In this document: positions 10,133 to 21,428 of the stretch, piece by piece
Numbering within the stretch: the first letter of the stretch is position 1
Layout: each line of letters starts with the position of its first letter
Assembly (NCBI RefSeq): GCF_907164915.1
Contig: NC_061867.1
Coordinates: 54,745,771 to 54,809,770, forward strand
Length of the DNA stretch: 64,000 bases
Direction of reading: 5' to 3'
Source: Impatiens glandulifera
Lineage: Eukaryota > Streptophyta > Magnoliopsida > Ericales > Balsaminaceae
Notes under the pieces: generated by a model
The model's database searches: none
What the model was told of the DNA's origin: nothing
What the model saw: the letters and a program-made list of their open reading frames with translations, nothing else
Made by a program: the position numbers and the translations under genes

Positions 10133-11794
10133 TTAAGATTTCAATTTAAAACACTCTAACCACATTTTCGGAGCAGCAGGATGAATATTAGAAATTCGAG
10201 CTATAAAATTCTTCTCGCTAGTTGCAATCAAACTAGCAAGAGAGTAATTTTTAGTGCACAAACCGGTATCCGTAAGCCACATATGAAATTTATACCTGGG
10301 TTGTATCCGTTTCTCCAAATCATAACATAGAAATGCAGGAAACGCGTCAAGATACTGCGCCGATGTACCCATTTCAAAAGAAAGAAACTTTATCTTCTTC
10401 TCGAGAATCTCAGAATTCTGGTTCAAAAGCTTTGGAGTGAAATTCAACATTTTACAAAGTCTCGAGAAACAAAACCCTTGTCTGATCATGCAATCAAATC
10501 GTTCTTTTAACTCTCGCCCAGTTCCATGAAGCCCGTTTAGTACGCACATTGTTAATTTGTTTTCCCCAAAACCAATTCCGTGAAGAAATTCCAACTTGCA
10601 TTCGTAGTGAATATGGTTTTTCGATAATCTTATCTTTTCTAGAGCTTCTATGTAGTTTCTATCCATGTCTTGGTCAGAATCAGTAATGGCATAAGTTCCA
10701 AGTAGATGATAATCCTCCTCCTTTGTAATCTTACTGTAAAACCATTCATTTAAATTCAAAGCTCTCATGATTTGAGGCAGATTCTGCATACTGTTTCTCC
10801 CCAAAATATAGGGAAATTTCTCGAGAACCGATTCTATTTCATCAGAATTCATCCCAAAGTGTTTCAGAAGACCTGCAACTGAAATCACTTTCTCCTTCAA
10901 ATCAAAACGAAAGATTTCCGGTCTCTCAAGAAGAAACAAACCAGCTTCTTTCCTTTCAATACCTAATTTACAGAAGAACTCAACATTCTGAACCAAAACC
11001 TCTTCCGAGAAATCAACAAAAATGGTTTTACTCCTCCCCAACAACTCCCCAATTCCCCCCTTTTCACAACCCAAATCATAAAACACCTTAATCTTCCTAC
11101 AAACTTCGCACCAAACAATCACATTGTTCTCAAACGAACTCATCAAATCAAAATCTATAATCAGTTTAATCAAATCACTTACTAACTCATCTTCCCCAAT
11201 CAAAACACGCGAAAAAACCAAACAAATACCAATCACAGCAGCAGTATTAAGTCCATAACTCCTAAACCCAACTAACTTCTTAGTTAATTCATCAGGGTTT
11301 TGATTAAAAATAGAAACTTGTTCCTTATACAAACTCCCCAACTTATTCCAAGGAAACCCAAATTCCGATAAAGCACAAGCTGCATTCAGTACAGTTGGAT
11401 CTTCATGAAGGAAAAACTTATTTTCCGGTAAAATCAAACTGATTTCGTTATGATTAATACCTATACTCTCGTAGAAAAATTCAAACTCGTTAATTGGATG
11501 ATACCTTAGGAATCTACCAAATGAATTGGAGAATGTAGAAGGAGTAAATTTGACTTCGGAGATGACTGAAGAGAGTGAAACGAGTGAGTTTTTGCTGATT
11601 TGTTCGGCGTAAGTGAATGAAAGAGATCTGGTTGAGTGAAGGTAATCGGTGAGAGCTTCCTGTGCTTCTTGAATCGCTTGACGTCTGTGTTTGAAGGAGA
11701 TCTTGGAGAGATTTGGAAGACGAGGATGCTTAACGTTGGAAGAGAAATGGCGGATGTTGAAAGAGAGAACGGCTCGGTGAAGAAGGAAACGCAT
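10133..11794 (-). CDS. mTERF family protein, organelle-targeted (paralogue 2)
   Basis: Intronless ORF of 553 codons, same strand as the paralogue at 4579-6255 and collinear with it over its whole length. The N-terminus MRFLLHRAVLSFNIRHFSS is again transit-peptide-like. It has the same chain of mTERF helical motifs, for example FPYILGRNSM, FTPKLLNQNSEILEKKI and FPAFLCYDLEKRIQPRYKF. The stretch GFGENKLTM-x-VLNGLHGTG is shared almost unchanged. Differences are spread along the protein. The most variable part lies around residues 205-260 and the loop after the GRN motif (WFYSKITKEEDYH here, WVFDKIRNGDRHH in paralogue 1). A tandem duplication produced the pair; both frames are intact. The likely role is organellar gene expression, as for other plant mTERFs; the target is unknown. 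Confidence 0.87.
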   Translation of the reverse strand: MRFLLHRAVLSFNIRHFSSNVKHPRLPNLSKISFKHRRQAIQEAQEALTDYLHSTRSLSFTYAEQISKNSLVSLSSVISEVKFTPSTFSNSFGRFLRYHPINEFEFFYESIGINHNEISLILPENKFFLHEDPTVLNAACALSEFGFPWNKLGSLYKEQVSIFNQNPDELTKKLVGFRSYGLNTAAVIGICLVFSRVLIGEDELVSDLIKLIIDFDLMSSFENNVIVWCEVCRKIKVFYDLGCEKGGIGELLGRSKTIFVDFSEEVLVQNVEFFCKLGIERKEAGLFLLERPEIFRFDLKEKVISVAGLLKHFGMNSDEIESVLEKFPYILGRNSMQNLPQIMRALNLNEWFYSKITKEEDYHLLGTYAITDSDQDMDRNYIEALEKIRLSKNHIHYECKLEFLHGIGFGENKLTMCVLNGLHGTGRELKERFDCMIRQGFCFSRLCKMLNFTPKLLNQNSEILEKKIKFLSFEMGTSAQYLDAFPAFLCYDLEKRIQPRYKFHMWLTDTGLCTKNYSLASLIATSEKNFIARISNIHPAAPKMWLECFKLKS

Positions 11795-11940
11795 TGTGTG
11801 CAGAGCTTGTAGGGCTGAAGGTTACTGAGTTTTAACCTCCATGGATTCTAATTTTATTTCAACCTAAATTTTTTGAATTATTTAAAAAAAATTAAAAAAT
11901 TATGAAATAATATTATAAATTAGATAGTGGTTTAAGTAAA

Positions 11941-13196
11941 GAGTAATGATAGGGGAGCGAAACATTTGCAGCGAATGACCGTGGAGTGCTGAATAGACAA
12001 GATATATTTATTTTTCTCTTTATTTTTATTAATAATTTTCTCTCACTTCTCACTATTTACTTTTTCTCTCTCTATATTAATTAAAAAAATTAATTTTTAT
12101 TATTAAAAAACACTTAATAATTAATCTCTTTAATTTTTATTATCATAAACATATTTTTTTTTAAATTCAATTAATTAATTATATCATCTATTAATTTAAT
12201 AATATATATTAATAATAATAAATTATTAATCATTTTACTCAACGGATTAATTCTATTTTTTAAACTCTTAATTGTTGAAAAGTTTAAAAGAGGGACAATA
12301 TCTAGTATAAAAACAATATACTCTCCACTAAAAGTATGAGAGTCATACACCCACAAAGAGAAAAGAATATGTTATTGAACAAATTGTGAAGAAATCAATT
12401 ATAAAGGCTGGAAAAAAGGTTTGATTTATTATGTTTTAGACAATTATTTTTAGTATTAAATTATATTATTTTTATTCTAAATTATATATTATTTCTAATT
12501 TTTTTTGTAGATTTAAAATTTTTTATTTCAATATGTTGACAATAGAAGACTAGTGAAAACTAGTATTGGGATGAGATGATTAAAAACAATTTATCGATTA
12601 TATTATGTTGTTTTTCTAAAAGTAGATGTTATAATACATTTTGGATCAGGTTTTTTTTGTAAGTTTATTTTATATTTTGGATCATGTTTTTTTGGTACTT
12701 TAATTAGATTGTGTAATTTATTAATATAAAATAGTAAATTAACCCAATTAAATATTTTTAATTAAATATAACACAATTAATTATTATTCATTTTAATTTG
12801 AGTAATTTTTATTATTAAAAATAAATTTTATTTTTTTCAATAAAAAGAAAATAAATTTTATTTTTTTCAATAAAAAAAATATAAATTATTGAGAGAGAAA
12901 TAATTAAAATATGTATAATAATCGCATATGTACAATAATTTAAAAAAAACATATTTATGATAATAAAAATTAAAAAGAATAATTATTAAATGTTTTTTAA
13001 TAATAATAATTGATATTTTTATTGAATGAGTCTTAATTAATATAGAGAGAAAAGGTAAGTATTGAGAAGAGAGAGAAAATTATTAATGAAAATAAAGAGA
13101 AAAATAAATATATATTGAGTCAGCTTATCTAGTCAACACTCCACGTCCTTCGCTACCTCATTCACTGCAAATGTTTCGCTCCCCCTATCATTACTC
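11941..13196. mobile_element. Non-autonomous Mutator-like (MULE) element with long TIRs
   Basis: The element starts GAGTAATGATAGGGG and ends with the complementary CCCCCTATCATTACTC. The terminal inverted repeats extend about 220-270 bp. They include GCGAAACATTTGCAG-type and TTCTCTCTATATTAATTAA-type blocks on both sides. A perfect 9-bp TSD, TTAAGTAAA, flanks it at 11932-11940 and 13197-13205. Long TIRs plus a 9-bp TSD are the hallmark of Mutator-like elements. The 1256-bp element is AT-rich inside with no transposase. Confidence 0.85.
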
Positions 13197-13205
13197 TTAA
13201 GTAAA

Positions 13206-14504
13206 ACATAACAACTATAATTTATGATTTAGTAGTTTGATTTTTTTTTAGCTTATTTGAAGAATGAGTTATTAAGATTTTATCTCAAACAATGTTGGAT
13301 AAAAATAAGAAAAATACCAATTATATATTAATATATCTCTCTCAATATTTTTAATAATTTTATTTATATTTAATATAAGTAATATAAATTTTTTTACATT
13401 AAATAAATTGTATAAGATAATAGTGAAAAAATTAAATAAGTCTATTAGAATAATTATTTAAAGTTAATTTATATAAAAAAATATATTTAATAAATATCTT
13501 TAATAAATATTTAATTTAAATGAGATATATTTATAATTAATTAATATTTTTTATTTAAATTATTTAAAATTTAAATGATATATTATATAATATAGTAGGT
13601 TATAATTTTATTTAAATTTTGAATTTATTTTTAATTATTATAATTTTTTAAATGAAATAATTTATTAATTTAATTTATATAAAAATAAATTTTATAATGT
13701 AATAAAATAAACATAAGATATATATATTATTACAATATAAAATAAAATATTTAAGTAAAGATAATTTTAATGTTTTAATTAATAAAATGATTTTTTTTTA
13801 AGTTGTGATGTGATTATTGATGTTTAGAGAGTTTTATCTCAATAATCTAAAGATCAAAGGAGACATTGAATTCGCCCTAAGGTAAGGTTAAAAGAATATA
13901 TATATATAAACTTTAACCAATTAAATTATTGATAATTTTATTAAAATAAAAAAATCATTATATTTATTAATAAAACAAAAAATATAACTACTGAATTAAT
14001 TAATAAGAATTTTTGTTTTTCCTTTCTGGAGAGGCAGAAATGCAAGTAACTTATTGAACTTATATAAGGTAAGGAACTGCTTGCGAGACATAATGTCTAG
14101 ACGTGGTTTACCTAATTTTTTTTTCATAGTTAGAAATGGAGAGCGAATGTATTATTTATTATGGTTTCAATGGAAATATCTTACTACAGTTTCAAAGGGT
14201 GCTATATTAATAGCACACGAAAGTGATTAAACTCGTAAAAAAAATCAAATTCTTCTGATACCATAGATGTGTTTTTGCTTTAACTCTAAAATCTACTATT
14301 TAAGAGCCCCAATCTACTTTTGTTGTCAATGATTGAGATGATTGAAATTATACTATTTCACTTCAATCAAATTAATCACGTTAGAATATTATCAATTGAT
14401 CTTGTTTGATTTGAACTGGGATTTGGTTTAAATATTTAAAATTTATTGATTTAAAATTGTTATTCTAATATTAATTTATATTAAATAATATTTTAAAATA
14501 TATC

Positions 14505-14541
<37 letters not shown>

Positions 14542-14790
14542 CAAACTTAATAATATTTTTCTAAATTTAATTCTACTCCAATTTCATATGTTTCCAATCA
14601 TATTCAAATTATACAAAAGTTTAAAATTTATCCTTTTTATTCATTCACAAATTTGAACAATCAAATTCAACAATGGTCAACTAAATCATAACACTTGTAT
14701 CCCCACTTTTGACTGTGAGGTGTCAGGATAATTATTCTTTAATTAAAAAAACATTTTTATTTAACCCGACACTTTATGCACACTTATTAT
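13206..14790. other. AT-rich intergenic stretch
   Basis: Very AT-rich, with a TA microsatellite at about 14510-14538. No coding signal is seen. The segment at 14030-14330 is slightly more complex but matches nothing I recognise. Confidence 0.4.
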
Positions 14791-14848
14791 TCAGTTACTT
14801 GGAAGGAGAATGGTTGATCACATATACTGTAGTGCTCATGGCTTCATT

Positions 14849-15472
14849 CTAGAAATGCTTATCCAACTTGGTATGGGAGAACATACTCCTCATTCGTTCC
14901 AACATTGTTCTGTTCATCATCTCTGCCACTCCATTTTGTTGTGGAGTCTTGGGCACAATCAGTTTATGTTGAATACCTTGGTCTTTATAATAATCATCAA
15001 ATGAGCCTATGTACTTTCCCCCATTATCTGACTGCACCCTTATTAGTTTCATGCATGTCTCTCTTTCAACCAACTTTTGAAAGACCTCGAACATTTCTGC
15101 AACTTCATCCTTGGACTTTATAACATAGGCCCAAACTTTCCTAGATGCATCGTCTAAGAAAGTTACAAAATAAGAAGCACCACCTATGTATTTAATCTTC
15201 ATAGAACCACAAACATCTGTATGGACCAGCTCAAAGGCATTCTTTTTCAATTCCACCTTTGACTTACTAAATGAGACTTTGTGTTGCTTACCCTTCAAAC
15301 ATTGCTCACAACTTTTAAGATGAGCATCCTTGAGATTCGACAACTCATTCCTCTTGATCAAAACATTCAGCCATTTTTCATTAATGTGACCTACTCTCTT
15401 GTGCCACAACTCACGGGATGACTCCATCACGACAAAATACATAGCATCATATACAATTTTCAAATTTGTCAT
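14849..15472 (-). pseudogene. copia GAG-pre-integrase and integrase core fragment
   Basis: A 207-codon open stretch of the copia polyprotein. The HHCC zinc-binding region is visible: H24 and H29 (LWHKRVGH), C55 and C58 (CEQC). The DDE core follows: D86 in HTDVCG, D149 in QSDNGG, and E184 in QQNGVAEM, with 34 residues between the last two as expected for D,D-35-E. The usual NGVAER is changed to NGVAEMM. The frame ends at a TAG where family members have Trp, followed in the same frame by more integrase sequence, so this is a nonsense mutation. It cannot make a working polyprotein. Confidence 0.8.
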
Positions 15473-16799
15473 GTATAAGGAACAACATTATTATCTCGTG
15501 CAACAACCAATGAACACTTGCTTAGCTTTCATGCTCATCACTGAAAACATTATGATAGTCTCCATCATAGAGTTTACCTATGAAAATCAAATTCATTCAC
15601 AAGTGGGGAACATGTCTTACATCTCTCAAAGTTAGGAAACAACCCATGTCTGTCTCGATTCTTATATCACCAAGACTAACTATCTTAGATACACCACTGT
15701 TACCCATGCAAACCTCATCATGATCACCAACTTTGTAGGACTAGATGTGACCTTTGTATGGAGTAATATGTAATGAGACACCTGTGTCAACAATCCATGT
15801 TGTTTCATTTAAAAACGTGCTAAGACAGGAGTCTTGACATTTGAAATCATATGTCAGTTCACCATCCGAAACATAAACAAATGTATCAGCACTCTCTTCT
15901 TTTCTCTAGGCTTCATTGTACTATTTGCTTTATCAATTTTAAATTTCAAGCACTCATTTCTCTAATGAACCATTTTACCACAATACTGTAAAACACCATC
16001 CTTCTTCGGAGCTCTAGACTTGTCCTTACTCGAATCACTTTTATCATCCTTTGATCATCCTCTATCAGTCACCAACATATCAGACTTAGAGAGTTTATCC
16101 CCCTTTCGATTCTCCTCATCAAGTAAGGAACTGGTGACTAATGTCATGTCGACTTTACCATTTAGTGCTGAGTTGTTGTGAGTGATAATAAGTGTCTTCT
16201 AACTTGTAGGCAAAGAGCCAAGAACTAAAAGTGATTGCACATTATCATCAAAGTTTATCTTCAAACTACTCAACTAATTCAAAATTTTTGAAATTCATTC
16301 AAGTGTTTAACAATTAATTTATTATCAAAGTACTTAAGGTTCACCAGCCTTCGTACCAATGCTACTTTATTCCCTATTGACCTCCCGGTGTAGAGAGCTT
16401 CAAGTTTGCTCCACACACCATACGTCGTAGTCTCATTCTCAACATGGTGCACTACATTTACACCAACCCACGAACGAATAAAGTTGCACTCATTTTTACT
16501 AGTCTTTTTCCAATTAGTCTCTTTTATACTCTCATGTCTAACACCCTTATTTTCAATTGCTTAATACAAATCATCTGAAACTAATATATCACTAATCATT
16601 CGTTCCATTGCCTATAGTTTGTACCATCCAGACTCACCATATTAAGTTTAAATTTCCCCATTATTATTGTTTTAACAATCGACGAAAACCCCAACAAAGA
16701 AACCGGTTGATCTCCTCTTTGAATTTCGCCGGGAAACCAACAGAGTACTCTCCTCTAATGTTAAAACACGTTACCAATCAATACTACTTTAATACCACT

Positions 16800-17168
16800 A
16801 TTAAATTTTGCACAAGCAAAACCATGAATCTTCTTAGAAATCAAAACTGTGACAAATTAGTTCTGAAATCATCTATGATGAGCAACATATTTACCAAAAC
16901 TGAAATAACACAAAACAATAAAACACAATATACGTGATTCGGTCAAAATCGACCTACGTCCACGGGAGGGATCAATTTCACTAAATCAAAGAAATGTCAA
17001 TAGTAGAAACTTACATGCACTACCTCTCAAATAAAAGAAATGATTATCCTAGGAATGATTGTGATACACCACAACTAAAAGATCCCTTAACCTCGCTCTA
17101 GATAAGCCAAAGAACAAGAAGGAACCAGAAAAAGCCCTACATCTATTCACCCTCTCCACCTTACTACA
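16800..17168 (-). repeat. Probable copia 5' LTR
   Basis: Sequence upstream of the degenerate primer-binding site. The block TGATTCGGTCAAAATCGACC (16935-16954) resembles a segment common in plant copia LTRs. The outer boundary TG... at 17168 is a guess from position and from the start of unrelated AT-rich DNA. No partner LTR remains for comparison. Confidence 0.45.
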
Positions 17169-17379
17169 TGTTAAGAGAAAATACCAAAAAAAATACATTT
17201 ATACCCCTAACTCGTTTACTTACCTGGAAGTTAAAACTCAACCGCAATGACAAAAAATACCTCAACACATCATTGTTCTTTCTTATTTGAAAATGAAGTT
17301 GAATAACTAATATAAGGACAAAGGTGATTTTTTTTTTTTTTAAATTTAGAAAAATATAAAAGTTGGATATGATAAATAA

Positions 17380-17580
17380 CACTAGTATAAAAATGAGCAA
17401 TAGCGACGGGAATATTGCCGCTATTATTCACTTTACCGTCGCCATTGAACAACAGCCACGGGAACAGAGTCTGTCGCCAGGTGTCGCTGTTGCTTCCGTA
17501 GCTATATATTGGCTACAGGAATGTGTACCGTCGCTAAATCATGGCTACATGAATATATTACTGTCGCTAAAGATGAAAAT
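17380..17580 (+). mobile_element. CACTA (En/Spm) element terminus
   Basis: Begins CACTAGTATAAAAATGAGC, the classic CACTA terminal inverted repeat. About 190 bp of subterminal repeats follow, with motifs of the type AGCGACGGG, GTCGCT and GGCTAC on both strands. Such subterminal repeats bind the CACTA transposase accessory protein. I could not find the matching opposite end in the next 5 kb, so the element is truncated or its far end is beyond recognition. Confidence 0.6.
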
Positions 17581-20160
17581 AGTAATTTAAAACTACTTCC
17601 AAATGTATATATATTTCCCTTAAATTTTTTATTCCTCAACAAACCAAATTCAAAGAATAAAAAAAATAACTAAAAATAATAATGAAGAATAATCTCTCTT
17701 TTCATTTCTAAAGGAATCAATTACAATTAATGATACGAGTAACAAATACAAATATATACATTTTTATGTTGAGTCTAAAAAAAAAATCCCTCAATAAACA
17801 CTAAGCAATAAAATAGTGCATCAAATATGAAATTACTTAATTTTATATAATTGGATACTTTAACAAACAAAATTAGTATCGATTTCAACGAATTAAGCTA
17901 AGTTATCTGCTACCTTGAAAGTTCCCAATTCTACTAAAGCAAAAAGGGAACAAAATAAGTTTTAGTTATAAAAATAAAGTAAAAAGATAAATGTAACATA
18001 TTAAGATAACTTAACAAATGCAATAATGAGAAAATAATAAATGAAAATATATGTGTTGTGTGTATGAGATCTCCAACCTAACATATTTATCTATCTAGAT
18101 TATTTTGCTTTAATAAATAATTAAGATTTCTAGGTAGTTAATAGCCTCTCCAACTAAAAAGGGTTAATGTGATAATATACTTAATAGATAAGCCCAAAAT
18201 ATGAACTAAAACCCAATTAAATAACTATAAAAGAACACACCACTTCTTATTCAAAATGTATTATTACCTGTCTTATCAAACTTTATTAGTAATTTCAGGG
18301 TGATGGTATTACTTAAGAGCTCACTTTAGTTGGATCCTAAACTAAAATTACACATATAAAAAAAAATGATATTTGACAAATTAACTTACCAGGTTCAAGA
18401 TGGTTTTCTAGATTACCTATATATCAAAATAATAGTACTGTCAAATATATAATCAAACTACAAACTGTTTAGAATGTACAATGTGGATGAACAAACAAAT
18501 ATACAAAATGATATACATCAAAGAGAAAAAACACACTATCCCAAATAAAAAATTTGGGATCTTCTATTATTTGAAAGACAACATCAGCTAAAGAATATCA
18601 TACCAGTGGGTTTCCTATTTTATCATTATCTTTCCCATATGTTTCATCTTTGTCTACATCAAACAATCCATATGTTCATGAACAATATATAAATTAGTGA
18701 TTTTTTAAATAATAATAATAATTATATTATTATTATTATTATACAAATTAAAGTTGATATTTCTGTAGTTTTGTTCTATTTTGACTCTAGAAATTATATA
18801 TGGGATCACCTTAAGACTATTATGTGAAGATTCGGTAGCCATCCCCAAAGGAGTCTTTAAAGTCAGGAACTATCTTAGGAGCTCTTCTACTCTTCTTTAT
18901 AGTATTCAATTTCATGGGTCGTGGTGCTAATAATTATTTCCTATCACCATTTATGACAACTTTCAAGCAGCAACTAGAACGAATATACCACTCCAATATC
19001 TATAACTAATTATTCTTGATCTAGTAATATTACTCACGACCCTGTTCTATTTCAAATCTTTCTTATGTTGGTTCATAATCTCAACATCTACCAAATACCA
19101 ATTTTACCCACTGTCTCTTCCATATTCTCATCATCTTCATAGTTCCATAGAAATGGACAAATATTTGAACAATATGTACATTAAATCTCTGTGTAGCAAG
19201 GAAGAAATAAACACACAATACAAAATGGAACCATAAAATAATTTTAAAAACAGTACATTATAACTATAGAAGTAACATCTTTGTCAGCACAAAAATAAGA
19301 ATTAGACATTTGTGCAATCTTTTCAAAGAACTTCCTCATTATTTCAACAGACGTCTATGATAGTTTTATAGAAACAACAATAGATACATCATAAGTCAAA
19401 CGATACTAACCAATTAGTAAATCACTTTTACTTTAGAATCTTAGTATAAACAAATCAAGAGAACTTTCTATTATATAATTTCTTAGAACTCGTAGTATTT
19501 GAAGATTATATTTAAATTTGTGATTTGTAATCACATGGATAACTGCACCTCTCACACCATTCATCGAATTCCTCAACATACATCTTCTTTAAAATCTTTA
19601 TATTCTTTAAACTGATATTAATAGATCATTATTTGTACTAACTTTATACATTCTCTTAATATTCTGTTTATCTAGTTCGTTCAATATATTTTTTTACTCA
19701 AATGAATTTCCATTAATAAAACAGAACATTTCTAAAACATACCTAACATAGACATAATGTGGAAGTTTGTTATTCATCAAAAGAAAACTAAATTAATAAG
19801 TATATCATCAAACTTAAGACATATTTATCCTCTAAAACATTCATATCTATTATTAGTGTATCCATGTAAATACAATCTCTCACCTTTAACATGTAAGTAT
19901 ATTGCGGATATGAGTTGGGGATGATTTGAAACCATGCCTCATTTTATCGACCTGAAACATATAAAGCATGAATTCTGAAAGAACTGATAGCACATGAGTA
20001 TAAGCAAACAAAACAAAGGCAAATAAGAAACTCTAATAAAAGCATTCACATATGAATAAGCTTTGTATTCTACAACATATCAAGAAACTCAAGAAAATAT
20101 TTTCAAACTCCATAAAATCTGGGAGATTTTCAAACATATTGATACTATGATAGAATAAGG
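17581..20160. other. AT-rich non-coding stretch
   Basis: No ORF with recognisable motifs. It has the texture of intron-like or internal transposon sequence. It could be interior of the CACTA element opened at 17380, or the 3' part of the prolyl 4-hydroxylase pseudogene. A minus-strand stretch at about 18790-18930 could be an old exon but matches nothing I can name. Confidence 0.3.
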
Positions 20161-20164
20161 TTTA

Positions 20165-21118
20165 CCTTTGATACCCATCCATTAAACTTTGTATTCATGA
20201 ATACAGATCCACTTTGTGGATGACCACTTGTTGCCTTTAAAAACTGCACAGCCACCTAAATCACGGAATTTCAATATGTTATACAATTTTCTGAACAATT
20301 TTAACGAGATATTAATAATGAAGGCAAAAAGAATAATCAACCATGTAAACTTGAAGGATCGAGAGTGACATCAGGCCTCATGCTTTAGAAGAAGAGCGCA
20401 TCTCCCATTTGTGGTTTAACAGAAAGTCCTTTTCCACACTCTAATAGTTCATTCCGCCAAGGCACATCACTATAATTTTCTTTGGCTACGGAAAACAGTC
20501 TCACCTCCTTAAAAATTAGAGCAATATACAATGATATTCCTAAAAAAAAAGAAACTAAAACAGCTGGACAAGGTTGATAAACCAAATGTTAATTAAATTG
20601 GTTTATACTTCTGGCCCACCTCGTAGTGAAGAAATTGAAGGCCTCATTATGTTCGGTCAGTTATATAGAGCCAAATTAACCATGAATGCAACAAATTTAT
20701 TATAAAAATAAAATAAAACAAGTAAATCTTATAGTGATAGACCATCCAAATAATTTTGGAGAATTTATAATATTAGGGTAAACTTAATTGTTCCATTATC
20801 ATGTTGATTTATCCACAAAAGTATAAAAGTGAAATCTGCAATCTCTTACTCAATTTTACGGATTGTCTTATGATGTTCTCTTGGAAAAAAAGTAGTAGAG
20901 CTCGTACGCACCATACATTGGAAGAATGTGTTGAATATCTAATATAACAATGAACATAATACTAGGAAACCGTATCAAGAGAACAAAATATCAAGTCTTA
21001 AGAGGTCATTATACGCACCTACTATCTTTGCTCTTTCCAGTTTAACTATCTACTACATATGACTTCTGCATGTTAAGCTTAAGAAGATCGATCAAATATT
21101 CACATTCTTCATTTGTCT
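20165..21118 (-). pseudogene. Prolyl 4-hydroxylase pseudogene (2-oxoglutarate/Fe(II) oxygenase)
   Basis: Five collinear exon remnants on the minus strand match plant prolyl 4-hydroxylases, in this order. They are NEECEYLIDLLKLNM-VVDS (about 21117-21046); VRTSSTTFFPREHHKTI (about 20911-20840); TEHNE-LQFLHYEVGQKY (about 20660-20593, one base lost between E and L); a GGET-like segment with SDVPWRNELLECGKGLSVKP and GDALFF (about 20518-20338); and GGCAVFKGNKWSSTKWI (about 20257-20165). These enzymes hydroxylate proline in cell-wall glycoproteins in the ER/Golgi. Here there are stops (after GDALFF where Trp is usual, and before GGET), a frameshift, and no clear N-terminus. It could be a dead gene or a fragment carried by the CACTA element that opens at 17380. 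Confidence 0.7.
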
Positions 21119-21428
21119 ACAAATAGGAATAAATTCCACCTTTATCTACAAATAGGAACATATCTCTAGCATTGTAATGTGACAATCTTTTAGAGGATTA
21201 TATTTTATATAAAAGACATGTAAAACATATACAACCTAATTTGTTTACCTAGACATTCGTAGTTTGTTGATGATGAATGTTGAAGAAACTCTTGTGCGGC
21301 GATCTAGAAGCGTGCAAGAAGAAGAAAGAAGCATTGTATTTGATAGAAAAATTAAGTAGATTAATTTTAAACCGGCCACACATTACAATTTTTGAATATT
21401 TATTCTAAATAATCAAAAGGGGAGAAAT

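Larger units (their letters stand above)
14795..17168 (-). mobile_element. Truncated Ty1/copia retrotransposon
   Basis: On the minus strand, in order, it shows several parts. First is a probable 5' LTR (about 16800-17168, starting TGTAGTAAGG), then a degenerate primer-binding site (TGGTATTAAAG, about 16788-16798). Next is gag starting MGKFKLNMVSLDGTNYRQW (about 16600-16660), with a decayed zinc knuckle near 15960. A protease motif WIVDTGVSLHITPYKGH follows at about 15750-15800, and then GAG-pre-integrase and integrase. The element breaks off at about 14795, right after the integrase segment NEAMSTTVYVINHSPSK. Reverse transcriptase, RNase H and the 3' LTR are missing. Domain order (protease, integrase) fits copia. 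Many stops are present. Confidence 0.75.

Noticed and set aside
16608..16937. 109-codon plus-strand frame
   Set aside because: Antisense to copia gag and primer-binding site.
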